Shown: positions 23,480-35,069, counted from the stretch's first letter. The stretch: 64,000 nt of DNA from Harmothoe impar (GCA_947462335.1 OX381717.1:41459523-41523522), one strand, 5' to 3'. Program-made: numbers and translations. The notes: generated from the sequence alone by a model not told the origin.

Positions 23480-24428
23480 GAACTGAATAAAAATGACACT
23501 GACACTGTTGCATAATGATTCATTATTTGGTCATACCTTTGCATCCGTTGACTACTTTAGTTCTGATAGGATTCTATAGAAGTTGCCAGTTATTTATGAT
23601 CTAATATTTGTTAAATACTATTGATTTACTTAACTAAGGATAATCATCATCATTATTAGTTCACTTACTGGAGATAAAGGACAAGGACAGGAGCTGGACT
23701 TGGGCCTGTAGAAACACAAACGGCTTATATATTATGAAAGAAAAAGAAAAAATATATTATTGCCCCCCTGCAGCCAGACTGGCCAGGATCCAAGCAATGG
23801 CTGACCAGGCTAGCTACCGGTACTCTGGAGGCTGAGACAATGTCGCCCCCTGGTGTTCAAACTAATAACCCACACAATGTGATTGAGTACTAACATAATT
23901 ATTGTGATGACTTTGTACAAGTCTGTCCTGTGTTTTCTGCGTAGTAGCCTGGGAAGTGTCTCTACTTTATTGTAACTTATACCTGTCATGCTCACTAATT
24001 TATGTGTAGCTATGTTTTCATTTTTTTCTTTGATATAACATTGGCATGATTTGAGAGGCGCAACTTGTTGTGTAATTCTTACATCAATAAAATCCTTTCT
24101 AAAATTTAAACTACAAGTAACTGAACTATGTTGTCCTTGTACCCTGTGAATGTCTATCAGAGTGACTTTGGCTACTCCTTCTGGTTTCCTGTAAATCTAT
24201 CTGCATTTTGATAAACTAGTTATGTTATGTTTATTGAATACTATCAATTTTTCTGATTCACCTCTCTTCCCACGTGAAATGATTGAACTATTTTTGTTCT
24301 TTGTAATGAAATTGTTGAGAATTTATTTAATTATCACTATCATTATTGTTTCACATGATTCAATCAATTCAATTTCCTTTCAGTTTTTGAGCACTGAAAC
24401 AGTGGAAACTATCTTATCCTGAGCTACC
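23480..24428. other. Upstream region and likely 5' UTR acceptor of the TMEM45-like gene
   Basis: No clear promoter was found. AATTTCCTTTCAG ending at 24383 is a plausible acceptor for the coding exon that starts at 24384. Confidence 0.45.
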
Positions 24429-25307
24429 ATGGGGGACTTTGCTGGACATGCATTTGGAGGCATCACCCTCATCCTCTTCAGCCTCTGGTCCACCATGAAT
24501 CAGTTTATTCGATTTTACAAATCACATTATTCAAAGAACAATGCCCCCTACCACAACAGCCTTACGTTTAAGTGCTCTTGCCTGTGTGGTCGATTGAAGA
24601 CTCTAGAAATGGAAGGGATCGTGAAGATTATCTACAGCAGCATTCTCGTCTGTATGGAGATCTACAATGGAAGTAGGGATGGCAGGTTATATTTCATGGC
24701 TTCTGGACAGCATGCGTCAATGTACCTTTTCTTTGGGATGAGTGGTGTCATGGACTTAATGCTACACCACGGAGTGCCACTACCCAAATCCCTGGGTTAT
24801 GTGTCATTAATTTTGGCCTTTTTGGTTGAGGGCATAATCTTTAAATTCCACTTGCATAGGATAGATGACTTGGACGCTATGATACACACCCTTATCATAT
24901 ACCTTGCCATGTTGACTATCATTGCAATGCTAATGGAAATTAAGTTTCCAGGAAGTGTACTTGCAGGTCTTGCTCGTTCATTCTTCATCATGGTTCAGGG
25001 GACTTGGTCATGTCAAATTGGTTTCATCCTGTACAACCCCCTCCCTGGATCAAAACCCTGGGATGGCAACAACCCAGACGAAATAATGATAGCCACTATG
25101 GCCTTTACATGGCACCTTGGTGCAGTTTTTATCTTTCAAATTGTTATTGGAGTAGTAGTTGCTGCTCTCTATCATTTTAAATGTGTAAAACTTGTGCTTG
25201 GGGAAAATAGTGCTGAGGCACGAAAGACACACTTGTTGGGTAATGAGGTTTACACAGAACTAGGGTATAGGCAGGTAAAAGAAAACGAATCTGACTGTGA
25301 TGGCTAA
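24429..25307 (+). CDS. TMEM45/DUF716-family multi-pass membrane protein
   Basis: A 292-residue intronless coding region. The start is set by ACCATGG, a near-perfect Kozak context, with an in-frame TGA three codons upstream (24420). A TTTCAG acceptor at 24381..24383 suggests a spliced 5' UTR. Family hallmarks seen: an N-terminal GHAFGGITLILFSLW segment, MYLFFGMSGVMDL (98-110), VEGIIFKFHLH (133-143) and QGTWSCQIGFILYNP (190-204). About seven hydrophobic segments are visible, roughly 8-25, 62-78, 96-114, 122-142, 151-169, 178-202 and 220-248, then a polar cytosolic-looking tail. Human TMEM45A/B are about 275 residues, so this is full length. Biochemical role is poorly known in the family. An AATAAA lies at 25552..25557. 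Confidence 0.9.
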   Translation: MGDFAGHAFGGITLILFSLWSTMNQFIRFYKSHYSKNNAPYHNSLTFKCSCLCGRLKTLEMEGIVKIIYSSILVCMEIYNGSRDGRLYFMASGQHASMYLFFGMSGVMDLMLHHGVPLPKSLGYVSLILAFLVEGIIFKFHLHRIDDLDAMIHTLIIYLAMLTIIAMLMEIKFPGSVLAGLARSFFIMVQGTWSCQIGFILYNPLPGSKPWDGNNPDEIMIATMAFTWHLGAVFIFQIVIGVVVAALYHFKCVKLVLGENSAEARKTHLLGNEVYTELGYRQVKENESDCDG

Positions 25308-26048
25308 TCTTCCTTAACTCTTCCTTTACCAAACTCCCCATAAAGACACTTTTCACAAAACCAGAGTTTTTTTAGATCAAATTCAAATGGTATATTCGAA
25401 TGTAAGGGATGATTTAAGCTTTTAAAAACTGAAAGAATTTTATAAATATTCAAATTAGAAGTAGATCTACGACAAAATGAAAAGTATTGAATCACCATAA
25501 AGTCAGATACCCGAAATCGCCCTACAAATGCCGATTAGGGAGATAAAGCCTAATAAATTTAGCTTAATATAGCTTTTTTAATTCTTTATGTTGCCATGGT
25601 AATGATATTTTAGCCATTATAAATCAAAATAGACTAAAACTTTTGCAACCATTTTTTTCAGCGTGCACATGCAGATTCAGAAATGCAGAGCCAATATACC
25701 AAAGATAACTGTGACAAGAAATCATAAAATTACACAAAATATTCAGCAAAACATAGCACATAGAGGGTCAAAATCGGCCAAAAATCGGCAATAATGTGCC
25801 TTAAGGCGCAATTGGTAAAGGAGGGTAAATTCCCATAAATGCGTGATCGGTAAAGGAAGAGTTATGGAGGGGTCAATTGTTGCGGAGGATGCATGAGAAA
25901 GTCCACCACAATTGCAGGAAAGCACTATCGACCCTTGATTGAAACCCCTATTTGAAAAACATCCAACTTCCTAAAATATTATGCATGTCTTTTAAGCAAT
26001 TTCCCATAAAGTAATCAGGGATTATAAAATCACCAAGATAATGCTGAC
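25308..26048. other. 3' flank of the TMEM45-like gene
   Basis: Includes the candidate AATAAA at 25552..25557. Otherwise AT-rich without supported features until the duplicated block begins. Confidence 0.5.
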
Positions 26049-27110
26049 TGATTCCAAATTAAGTCTTGCATTTGGGGAGCAAGAATAATGAAATATATAT
26101 AGGTGTTTTGAAAGTTAATAAATTTGGTATCTGTAGATGTCAAGGATGCACCATGTAGAGTTTGGAAATGTAATTGTCAAGATTTAGAATTAGGACCATG
26201 TAATTGATATTTGTATTCATTTATCATAGTTATACAATGTACAGATTAAAGTTAGGTGGTTTAAATAACGTTATATAAACCTCACCCCCCCCCCATAATT
26301 GTTACGTAAACCACCCGTTATGTAAAGCACATTTTTTTAAGTTTTCATGATATAAGTAATTCTTTCATCTGCTAGAACCACACAATATACATATTTCTGG
26401 TGTCCATGCATTCCATTCCAAATAGTGGTAAACAATATTTAATAATATCTTAAATATTTCTGGCTGTTTAGGCTATCACGTAAAGCACTCTCTGAAAATT
26501 ACGGCTATTCTTTCCCAACTTCTAGATGCTAGTCCGCAAAGGTAAAGGCATTTAATATTTTTCGCTACTTTTTAAATTCATCACACAAAACTAATTGGAA
26601 TTTGAGCCATGAATGATGCTTGCTTCTGGACTATTTGATTTAGAAAAATGGAATTTAACGCCTCCGTCACGTAAACCACCTAAAAGTGTCGGACATTTTC
26701 CCATTCAATTACAAATAGTTAAATGTGCAATAAAGATTATATCAAGTAAATAGAATTATATACCTGAACACTCACCCTAATGATCAATAGCAACTGTCAT
26801 TGTTAAAACTGCCTAGTAGGTGCCTAAATAATTTTTTCAAAAAATTTATAACATGGGTTTGGAAATGGTGTTTTGGGGCACCTTTCATTTTGATGACTGA
26901 AAGATATACAGAAAACTTTCCCTGAAGTAGTGAAAATATATATCAATATTATGGGTGTGACCTTGATATTACATCTATACCAACCAAATCCCTCCACATA
27001 AAAAAATAAAGACTTCATGAGATTTTGAAGACAAAAGACATCAATACAATACTTAACTTGGAACCAGCCACTAGCATTATTCATGAAACTTTCCAATGAT
27101 TGTGTAATCT
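26049..27110 (+). repeat. Local segmental duplication, copy 1
   Basis: Matches 29254..30455 with scattered changes, including GACTGATTCCAA, the GTAAACCAC element and ACTTGGAACCAG. Contains the element at 26254..26681. Confidence 0.85.
26254..26681. mobile_element. AGGTGGTTTA element, copy 1
   Basis: Inverted ends AGGTGGTTTAAATAACG and CGTCACGTAAACCACCT with several internal GTAAACCAC / GTAAAGCAC sites. Confidence 0.65.
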
Positions 27111-27169
27111 GTTGCTAATTGCTATGTTAGTGTATGCTTTACATATTGAAAATGCCAACTGCTAAGTGA

Positions 27170-27371
27170 TATATTATGTTGGGAGCATGCTTTATGAAGA
27201 GTTTTCATTGCCAACTACATGTGTGTAGCCTATATAACTGAGACTATTATAGCTTCCATATAGCAGTGTGTACATTTTCCAGTCAGATCATGTGCTTCAT
27301 GGCTTTTAGGAGCATCTCACCTGTATCTCCCGATGGATGAGGAATTCTGAGCAGATCATTATATATGTATG

Positions 27372-27412
<41 letters not shown>

Positions 27413-27705
27413 ATATATAGATATAGATATAGATATACATACAGATATATAGATATAGATATAGAGATATAGATTATATTGGTTGGGGGATATGAATAAT
27501 TAACTGGCTTACATGTGAAGGTAGTAGCAGGCCATATAGAATATGAACATGAGGCAAGTAATAAACACTTGAGAGCAACTTCATATAATCAGATAATAGA
27601 TTATACATATCAGTATGATATGCATATTTACACTGTGTTTCTATGAGATATCTATATGGTAATGGTAACATATAATCATGATTATTTCATGGTGAATACG
27701 ATCTA
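27170..27705 (+). repeat. Duplicated block with (TA)n microsatellite, copy 1
   Basis: A block beginning around GGGAGCATGCTTTATGAAGA and ending GAGGAATTCTGAGCAGATCA recurs at 28890..29070, 31805..31955 and 32876..33060. Here it runs into (TA)n/(GATA)n at 27357..27475 and then a block with GGCCATATAGAATATGAACA that recurs at 32100..32440 and 33375..34210. Confidence 0.82.
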
Positions 27706-28132
27706 TCAAGGTTAAACCTATGGGAGTACCGTATTCGAGTGAATTGTGAAATAACCCTCTGTCATATTTCACGCTGTGGCCATATTTCACGCTGCTAGGG
27801 GTCGCAATGGGGTTGCCATGGGGTTGCCACGCTACCGGAGGTCACGTGACCTGCGCGGAATTCAAAATGGCGGCACTACGGACGTAAACAAACACTGCGG
27901 AAATAAACAAACATCTCGGAAGTAAGCATACATGGACTGGATATCTATTTTCCATCGAAAAAAACATGAAATAAATACAGAGCAGCACTTAAAAGTGCCC
28001 TCGTCCATGGTTATTGCACTCGTGGTGCTAGGGCCGTATTGCACTCGGCCTACGGCCATCGTGCAATACGGCCCTAGCACCACTCTTGCAATAACCATGG
28101 ACTCTGTCACTTTAGCGTGCAGCTCTGTCTAT
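27690..28132. mobile_element. Insertion of a GTGCAATACGGCC hairpin element into duplicated block copy 1
   Basis: Interrupts sequence that is continuous near 34175..34195. Its core, about 28004..28099, is a strong palindrome: CCATGGTTATTGCA at one end, TGCAATAACCATGG at the other, with CGTGCAATACGGCCCTAGCA inside. Related to 926..1215. Confidence 0.7.
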
Positions 28133-28389
28133 GTATACTTTGTATTTTTAATTCTATATACAGTACTGTTTTGTAACTTGGAACCAGCCACTACTGTTAT
28201 TCATGAAACTTCCCGATGATTGTGTGCTCTGTTGCTAATTGCTATGTTAGTGTATGCTTTACATATTGAAATTGCCAACTGCTAAGTGATATATCATGTT
28301 GGGAGCATGCTATTCCGCATTAGCGAGATACAGTGGCTCCACCTTATGGACCACTGGTACCAATCATAACCCTTTGCTCTGCAGGAACC

Positions 28390-28821
28390 TGCTCAGCCAA
28401 ATCTTGTGGCCGAGATTATAGGGTACAAACAGGGTGCAGGTATTGTGAATAGGTTGTAACTGGACAATGCTCATGTCACCTAGTCCAGGATAGTGTAGTG
28501 GTTAGCACTGTGGCCTCATAATGCTGGGAGCCCAAGTTCAAATCCCTACCTGGCCAAATTATATGTCCTTTAAATATATATAAGATTTTATTTGGTATTG
28601 TGAATAATGTATTCTGTTTCCAAAATGACTTTACTTATGAATTTGATTACCATGCATTACCTGGAAGAGAATTGAACTCAGGTAGTCTGCATCATGAGTC
28701 CACAGTGCTAACCACTACATTATCCTGGACTAGGTGACATGAGTATTGTCCAGTTACAACCTATTCACAATACCTGCACCCTGTTTGTACCCTAATCTCG
28801 GCCACGAGATTTGGCTGAGCT
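28390..28821. mobile_element. Head-to-head tRNA-derived SINE pair forming a long hairpin
   Basis: Arms 28390..28553 and 28660..28821 are inverted copies. Each has a pol III A-box-like TAGTGTAGTGG (28491..28501; TAATGTAGTGG on the minus strand near 28718) and a B-box-like AGTTCAAATCC (28535..28545; GAGTTCAATTC on minus near 28679). The spacer of about 105 bp is AT-rich. A tRNA-like SINE body is inferred from the boxes and spacing. Confidence 0.68.
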
Positions 28822-29253
28822 GGTTGCTGTGAGTACTGGGAATAGACCTAGTACCAGTGGGAATGGCGCTGACCACTGATCATCTAGCTAAGGCCCTATA
28901 TGAAGAGTTTTCATTGCTAAATACATGCCTGTAGCCTATTAAACTGAAACTATTATAGCTTCCGTATAGCAGTGTGTACATTTTCCGGTCGGATCATGTG
29001 CTTTATGGCTTAGAAACATCTCACCTCTATCTCCTGATGGATGAGGAATTCTGAGCAGATTATAATATATGCATATATGGCTCAAACTCCTGACTTATGT
29101 TGTTTTAGGATAGAGGAAGGACAAATCAGAAAGTTCTTAATATATTTAAACAAGTTCATATTATTGAAAGGTACATATCTCGGCTCCTTGGAACACTTTT
29201 TGATACATCTCAAACCCTAGCGGTTTGTTTTTTATTGCCTCACGAACTTGATT

Positions 29254-30455
29254 GTGACTGATTCCAAGTTAAGTCTTGCATTTGGGGGCAAGAATAATGA
29301 AAAATATGTAGCTGTTTTGCAAGTTGAAGTGAATAAATTTGGTATCTGTAGATATTAAGGATGCACCATGTAAAGTTTGGTAATGTAATTGTCGCTTGTT
29401 GCAGAATAAGGACCAAATAATTGATTTTGTATTGACTTATCATAGAAAGGTGGTTTACGTGACGTCACGTAAACCACAAAATGTCACGTAAACCACATGA
29501 TTGCAGTTTGGCCTAGATATCAAAGGGTAGGTAATCAAATCATGTTTCTTCTCTTAGAGGAATAGGGTCTACATAGGAAATTAATGCAATAAAATGCTAA
29601 ACAGGCCCGTATCCAATTTTTTATACAATGAACAGATTAATGTTAGGTGGTTTACATAACGTTATGTAAACCCCCCCCCCCCCTGAATGTCACGTAAACC
29701 ACTCGTTATGTAAACCACATTTTCAACGTTTTGATGATATAAATAATTGTTTTAAGTTATGGAACCATACAGTACACAAATTTCTGATGCCTGTGCATTC
29801 CATCCCAAATAGTGGTAAACATTATTTCATGATATCTTAAATATTTCTGTCTGTTTAGGCCGTCACGTAAACCACTCGCTTAAAATTACGGCTATCTTTT
29901 CCGGACTTTTAGATGTTATTCCACAAAGGCATTTGATATTTTTTGCTATTTTGTAAATTTATCACACAAAACTAATTGGACTCTTCAATTTGAGCAATGA
30001 ATGATGCTTGCTTCTAGATTATTTGATTTAGAAAAATGGATTTTAATGCCTCCGTTATGTAAACCACCTAAAAGTTATAGACATTTTCCCATTCAATAAA
30101 AAATTGTTATATATGCAATATAAATTTAATAAGTAAATAGAATTATATACCTGAACACTAACCCTGATGGTCAATACCAACAGTCATTGTTAAAACTGCC
30201 TAGCAGGTGCCTAAATAATTTTCTGAACATTTATAACATGGGTTTGGACATGGTGTTTTGGGGCACCTTTCATTTTGATTACTGAAAAATATATAGAAAA
30301 CTTTACCTGAAGTAGTGAAAATATATATCAATATTATGGGTGTCACCTCAGGATTACATCCATACCAACCAAATCCCTCCACATAAAATAGTAAAGACTC
30401 CATGAGATTTTGAAGACAAAAGACATCAATGCCAGACTTAACTTGGAACCAGTCT
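29254..30455 (+). repeat. Local segmental duplication, copy 2
   Basis: Copy of 26049..27110, with an additional segment of about 170 bp after 29450 carrying GTGACGTCACGTAAACCAC palindromes. Broken at its right end by the insert starting near 30456. Confidence 0.85.
29645..30069. mobile_element. AGGTGGTTTA element, copy 2
   Basis: Cleaner termini than copy 1: AGGTGGTTTACATAACG and CGTTATGTAAACCACCT form a perfect 17-bp inverted repeat. Confidence 0.72.
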
Positions 30456-31090
30456 TGTCCGTTTTCGGGTGACTCCGAGACCAAAATAAGGTGATTATCC
30501 ACATAATGTCTTAAAGTACATAACAGCAACTAATAACTTTGTTTACAAACTGGGACAACATATATCTTAAGGCATACCAAGAATGGATACCCTCAGAAAA
30601 ATAGTTTTTGAGATACAGCTCGATGAATATTGAAGATTTATCAAAAATATTAAAATTTTAACAACATACTCTCATTTTACCCTAGTTCACTCAAAATGGT
30701 TTAATTAACTGTCAAAATCACTCTACAATATCCTGATGGTATATACTTTAGGAAATATGGACCATTAGGATCCTTCGTTGAACCTACTTGGCACAGTACT
30801 GGCCTAAAAAGCGGCTATTTCACCTTGTCTCGGAGTCACCCGGGTGACTCAGAGACCAAAATAAAATATTGTATAAATGTAGGTTAAATTAGTGGAATCA
30901 TCAGATTTCTGGTTTAGAGCATTAGAGGGGGTGGGTAGGAAGCAGTGGCACTAAAGATAACTAAGATATATAGGATATTAACAATTCTGTGTGGGTTTTA
31001 CTATTACCAGCAAGGCGAGTGACTCCGAGACTAAAATAAGAGGGTGACTCCGGGACCAAAATAAGTATCACAATACACATTTGGTCCTGG
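30456..31090. mobile_element. Insert with repeated GTGACTCCGAGACCAAAATA motif
   Basis: The motif occurs at 30467..30490, 31017..31040 and 31042..31065. As a head-to-head palindrome around CACCCGGGTG it occurs at 30825..30858. It interrupts segmental copy 2 right after ACTTGGAACCAG, which continues uninterrupted near 27070 and 28190. Confidence 0.65.
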
Positions 31091-31804
31091 AGGCTGGAAT
31101 ATTAGATTTTTTTCAAAATTTCTTTTTTCTGGCAAAAGACACAATAGTTACCTCACGATCTGGGGTACAAGGGATACTGTTTGGATCTTGTTTATTTACT
31201 GTATAGTGGTATCAAAATGAAAGGACATTTGAAAACTTTGCTGACACTATACACTTAAATGGCTGTGGAGAAAAAAATATGGTACATATCTAGTGAAATC
31301 CTTGTGAATCAATTGACTATACCATAGGCCTAATAGAAAATGATATTAGGGATAGGCTGTTACTGTCTTAGTAGACATGTGGGGACATGTAAAACATGTC
31401 ATTTAAAGGGTTTTTGACGTTTTTAAGGGTTTTTGGGCCTTTGGAGGGCCTAAAAACAAAAAATATTGGGCCAATACACAAAAAAAAGAAAAATCCTGAA
31501 TTGTTGGAATGTTTTCTCACATATACCAAATTTTTGAAAATATTGGTGCAAAACTGGTTATTCTGTAGGGCTATAAGCCTGAAAAGGGCCAGAAATAGCC
31601 AAAACAACATAGGTCAGAGGTTTGAGCCATATACATATATAGCTCAATTATTGTACTTTGGTAACAGAGTTTATACTAGTAAGTTCAAATGAGATGAAAA
31701 ATATTAAATCTTGAAAAAATAGTTTGAAAATTATATTTCACTATCCCTAATTTATATTTCTATCAGATTTTTGTCCCCATTTTTAAAATGGCACTTATGT
31801 TGTT
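31091..31804. other. Intergenic, no supported gene
   Basis: AT-rich sequence with GGGTTTTTGGGCCTTT motifs near 31426 that resemble the interior of the TTAA element at 10.8 kb. The two opposite-strand ORFs here lie in this repeat-like sequence. Confidence 0.4.
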
Positions 31805-31968
31805 TTGCATCCAAATATGCGTGTAGCCCATACAACTGAAAATATAGCTTCCGTATTGCAGTGTGTACATTTTCCGGTCAGATCATGTGCTTCATGGCTC
31901 AGGAGCATCTCACCTGTATCTCTTGATGTATGAGGAATTCTGAGCAGATCATAATAATTATATGTATG

Positions 31969-32005
<37 letters not shown>

Positions 32006-32440
32006 AGATATATAAAGATATATAGATAGATAGATAGATAGATAGATATATACATATATATATACATATATATACATATATATATACATATAGATATACA
32101 TTATATTGGTTGGGGGATATGAATAATTAGCTAGCTTACATGTGAATGTAGTAGCAGGCCATATAGAATATGAACATGAGGCAGGTAATAAAAACGTAAG
32201 AGCAACTACATATAATCAGATAATAGATTATAGATATCAGTATGATAATTGTGGCATGTACTGGGAAAAGGGACCTTAGTGCCCCCTGCACTAAGAGCCT
32301 TTTTTGCAGAACGCGTCACATATGCATGTTTACACTGTGTTTCTATGAGATGGTAATGAGTATACTTTGTATCTTTAAATCTATATACAGTATTGTAACA
32401 TATTTGAATATTTTTATTTGGTTGAACAGCATAATACAAC
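31805..32440 (+). repeat. Duplicated block with microsatellites, copy 2
   Basis: Truncated left block, then (GA)n at 31974..32002, (GATA)n and (TA)n to 32105, then the GGCCATATAGAATATGAACA block. A small insert (about 32247..32315, TGTGGCATGTACTGGG...GCGTCACA) interrupts it. Confidence 0.8.
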
Positions 32441-32593
32441 TGTTATAAGTATGTAGGCTTAGCATACTGCCTACAGATGTATGAGATGTTTGCCAGTTAA
32501 GTAGGTATACTAAATCATATGTGATCAAAGAACATTATTGCATGGTCTAAGGTCATATCATTTAGATAATTTGGATGATGGTCAAAATGCTTT

Positions 32594-32612
32594 TGTGTGT
32601 GTGTGTGTGTGT
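32594..32612. repeat. (TG)n microsatellite
   Basis: Short TG run followed by poly-T and poly-G. Confidence 0.85.
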
Positions 32613-32875
32613 TTTTTTTTGGGGGGGAGGGGTGGGGCTAAAGGTAAAATTAAAAGCCTCAATATTATGTATGCCTTTTAAGCAATTAGTTGAATTCCCC
32701 ATGAAGTAATTAGGGATTATAAAATCACCAGAATAATGATACTGTTATTCATGAAACTTCCCCATGATTGTGTACTCTCTTGCTAATGTATGTGTAATTC
32801 TCTTGAACATTAACAGTATGTTAGTGTATGCATAAAATATATCAAAAATGCTATCTGCTAATTGATAAACTATGG

Positions 32876-34210
32876 TGGGAGCATGCTTTATGAAGAGTTT
32901 TCATTGCCAACTACATGTGTGTAGCCTATATAACTGAAACTATTATAGCTTCCGTATAGCAGTGTGTACATTTTCCGGTTGGATCATGTGCTTTATGGCT
33001 TAGGAGCATCTCACCTATATCTCCTGATGGATAAGGAATTCTGAGCCGATCATAATATATGTATATAGATTGTATTGGTTGGTGGCTAGCTTACCTGACT
33101 GGATCAACAAGAGGAAAAGGCCCTCTGTGCGGGACTTTTAGTACCAACTTTGGCCACCAGAGGGCTCCATATAGCCAGGAAAGGAACAAAATATAGCAAA
33201 TACTTATCTATAGTTCTTTTTTATGTAAAATATGATAGGCTATGTCAGATTCCATCTTTGGTGGAAACATTCCATATTTGGAATGGAAAGAATGTTTTTG
33301 GGCCTAAATTGGTGTTTTTGGACATGTTGGTTGCCATGGAAACATCTTGAAAAAATACTTTGAGAATTATATTTCACAGCTAGCTTACATGTGGATGTAG
33401 TAGGCCTAGCAGGCCATATAGAATATGAACATGAGGCAAGTAATAAAAACTAAAGAGCAACTACATGTAATCAGATAATAGATTATACATATCAGTATGA
33501 TATGCATATGTGACGTAACCTGGGAAATCGTAACACTAGGGGGAATAGCCATAAATGCTCTAAACGTGATATTTCAGGAGATATAGTTAAAAATGTGAAT
33601 ACTTGAGAGAAAATGACCGTAGACTAACTTTTCCCAAGGAATCTTTTGAAGCTATTATCAAAATTCTATTTTCATTCTAAATAGGTCTTATTTGGAATGT
33701 AAAAAGAACGTTTTCAGCCATTTTTAGCCCATTTATTGACATTTGGTTGCCATGGCAACCATCAATTCATTCTTTTGGAATAAAAATTATCCCCATCCAA
33801 TAGCCCAATCCATGAGGAGTTCAGAACTGAAAACAGAATGCCAATATTCCTACCAGATCCAAATCTATGTACAATAAAATGCATTTATTGGTTTAATTTC
33901 TAATAATCATGATTTATATGGATTATTTGAAAATAGATTGATATGCGATCGCATTGCAGTCTATTCTGAATTCCTACATGTCCCTACCATCCCATGTTTG
34001 AGATGTCATTTCTCAGCAACTATTTCAAATATTTTGATGCTTGAAGCATCAAATTGTAGCTGAAGACATGAAGTTAGATAAAGGTGTTTTCCCCTAATGT
34101 CACGTTTTCCCACGTTTTGTCACATATTTACACTGTGTTTCTATGAGATATCTATATGGTAATGGTAACATGTAATCATGAGTAGGCTATACTTTGTACT
34201 TTTAATTCTA
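32876..34210 (+). repeat. Duplicated block copy 3, split by two insertions
   Basis: The same two blocks as in copies 1 and 2. One insertion lies around 33085..33370 (with GGTACTAAAA-type and GTTGCCATGGAAAC motifs) and a second is the element at 33509..34124. Confidence 0.8.
33509..34124. mobile_element. TGTGAC...GTCACA element, 616 bp, TA target site, empty site in window
   Basis: Termini TGTGACGTAACCTGGGAAAT and an imperfect complement, flanked by TA at 33507..33508 and 34125..34126. The copy at 27.6 kb reads straight through GCATATTTACACTG without it. Contains the 16-bp palindrome GGTTGCCATGGCAACC at 33745..33760. Confidence 0.88.
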
Positions 34211-34443
34211 TATACAGTGTTGTGTAGGGTCAATAATATATGTGTAATATGGGTTGGTGGTTTCGAGGCTGGAATGGCACAGTTCTAAACTAGGCGGCAA
34301 CACCTGGCATCCTATGCCATGTCCCCTGAATGATTACCCGGTTGGGAGTTCAGGTAGCGCACTCCAGATGGCACGTCGACACTGCTTGGTCTGCAACCCG
34401 GGTATATAAGAGGCCGCTCTCAGGGTTATGACAGTAATGATAA
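34211..34443. promoter_or_regulatory. Left flank of the palindrome array with a TATA-like box
   Basis: GGTATATAAGAGGCC at 34401..34415 is TATA-like and followed by CG-richer sequence just before the array. Promoter activity is only inferred. Confidence 0.3.
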
Positions 34444-34446
34444 GGA

Positions 34447-34968
34447 ACTGTCAATAAGAGAGGAAATTCCCCCTATTGACAGTTCCGTGAAGAACTGTCA
34501 ATAACGGTATAATTTACCACTATTGACAGTTTGAACTGTCAATAAGAGAAAATATCCCACTATTGACAGTCTGAACTGTCAATAAGAGGAATGTTTCCAC
34601 TATTGACAGTTTGAACTGTCAATAGCTATATCAAGGTGGGCCAGCTATTGACAGTGCAAACTGTCAATAGTAGAAATTAATCTTCTTATTGACAGTTCAA
34701 ACTGTCAATACCAGGATATAATTCCCTTATTGACAGTTCACACTGTCAATACCAGGATATAATTCCCTTATTGACAGTCCACACTGGCAATAAGAGATTA
34801 ATTTTCTCTTATTGACAGTTCCTTTTTAGAACTGTCAATAAGAGAATCTTTTTTCCCTTATTGACAGTTTGAACTGTCAATAAGGGAATTATATCCTGGT
34901 ATTGAAAGTTCGAACTGTCAATAAGGGAACTTTAATCTGTTAATTATTGACGGTTCGAACTGTCAATA
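34447..34968. repeat. Array of 25 alternating palindromic 10-bp sites (ACTGTCAATA / TATTGACAGT)
   Basis: Thirteen forward and twelve reverse sites alternate strictly; only three or so carry single mismatches (for example 34783, 34900, 34945). Forward-to-reverse gaps are mostly 16-18 nt. Reverse-to-forward gaps are 4 nt (TTGA, TTCA, TTCG) in ten of twelve cases, giving a period of about 40-41 bp. Gap sequences are partly shared (CCAGGATATAATTCCCT in neighbouring units). Each pair can fold as a 24-nt palindrome or as a hairpin. Not CRISPR: the repeats alternate in orientation and the context is an animal genome. Confidence 0.95.
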
Positions 34969-35069
34969 GTCACGGCCATTTATATATGGTCTGCATTGAT
35001 TGAGATATGATTTCTGGTCAATTTCTCATTAAAAGGGTGCTATTTTGTAGATTTTTCTCCCGTGCTAAG

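Noticed and set aside
24222..24422. Short ORF upstream of the TMEM45-like gene
   Set aside because: It crosses the probable 5' UTR acceptor and has no supporting features; an unannotated uORF is possible but unproven.
28491..28553. Functional tRNA gene
   Set aside because: A- and B-box-like sequences are present, but no full cloverleaf could be folded and the copy is inside an inverted SINE-like pair.
31795..32067. 90-residue ORF rich in Tyr, Ile, Ser and Leu
   Set aside because: It is a translation of GA/TA microsatellites.
34447..34968. CRISPR-like array of regular repeats and spacers
   Set aside because: Sites alternate in orientation, spacers are partly repeated, there are no cas genes, and the window is an animal genome with spliced genes.
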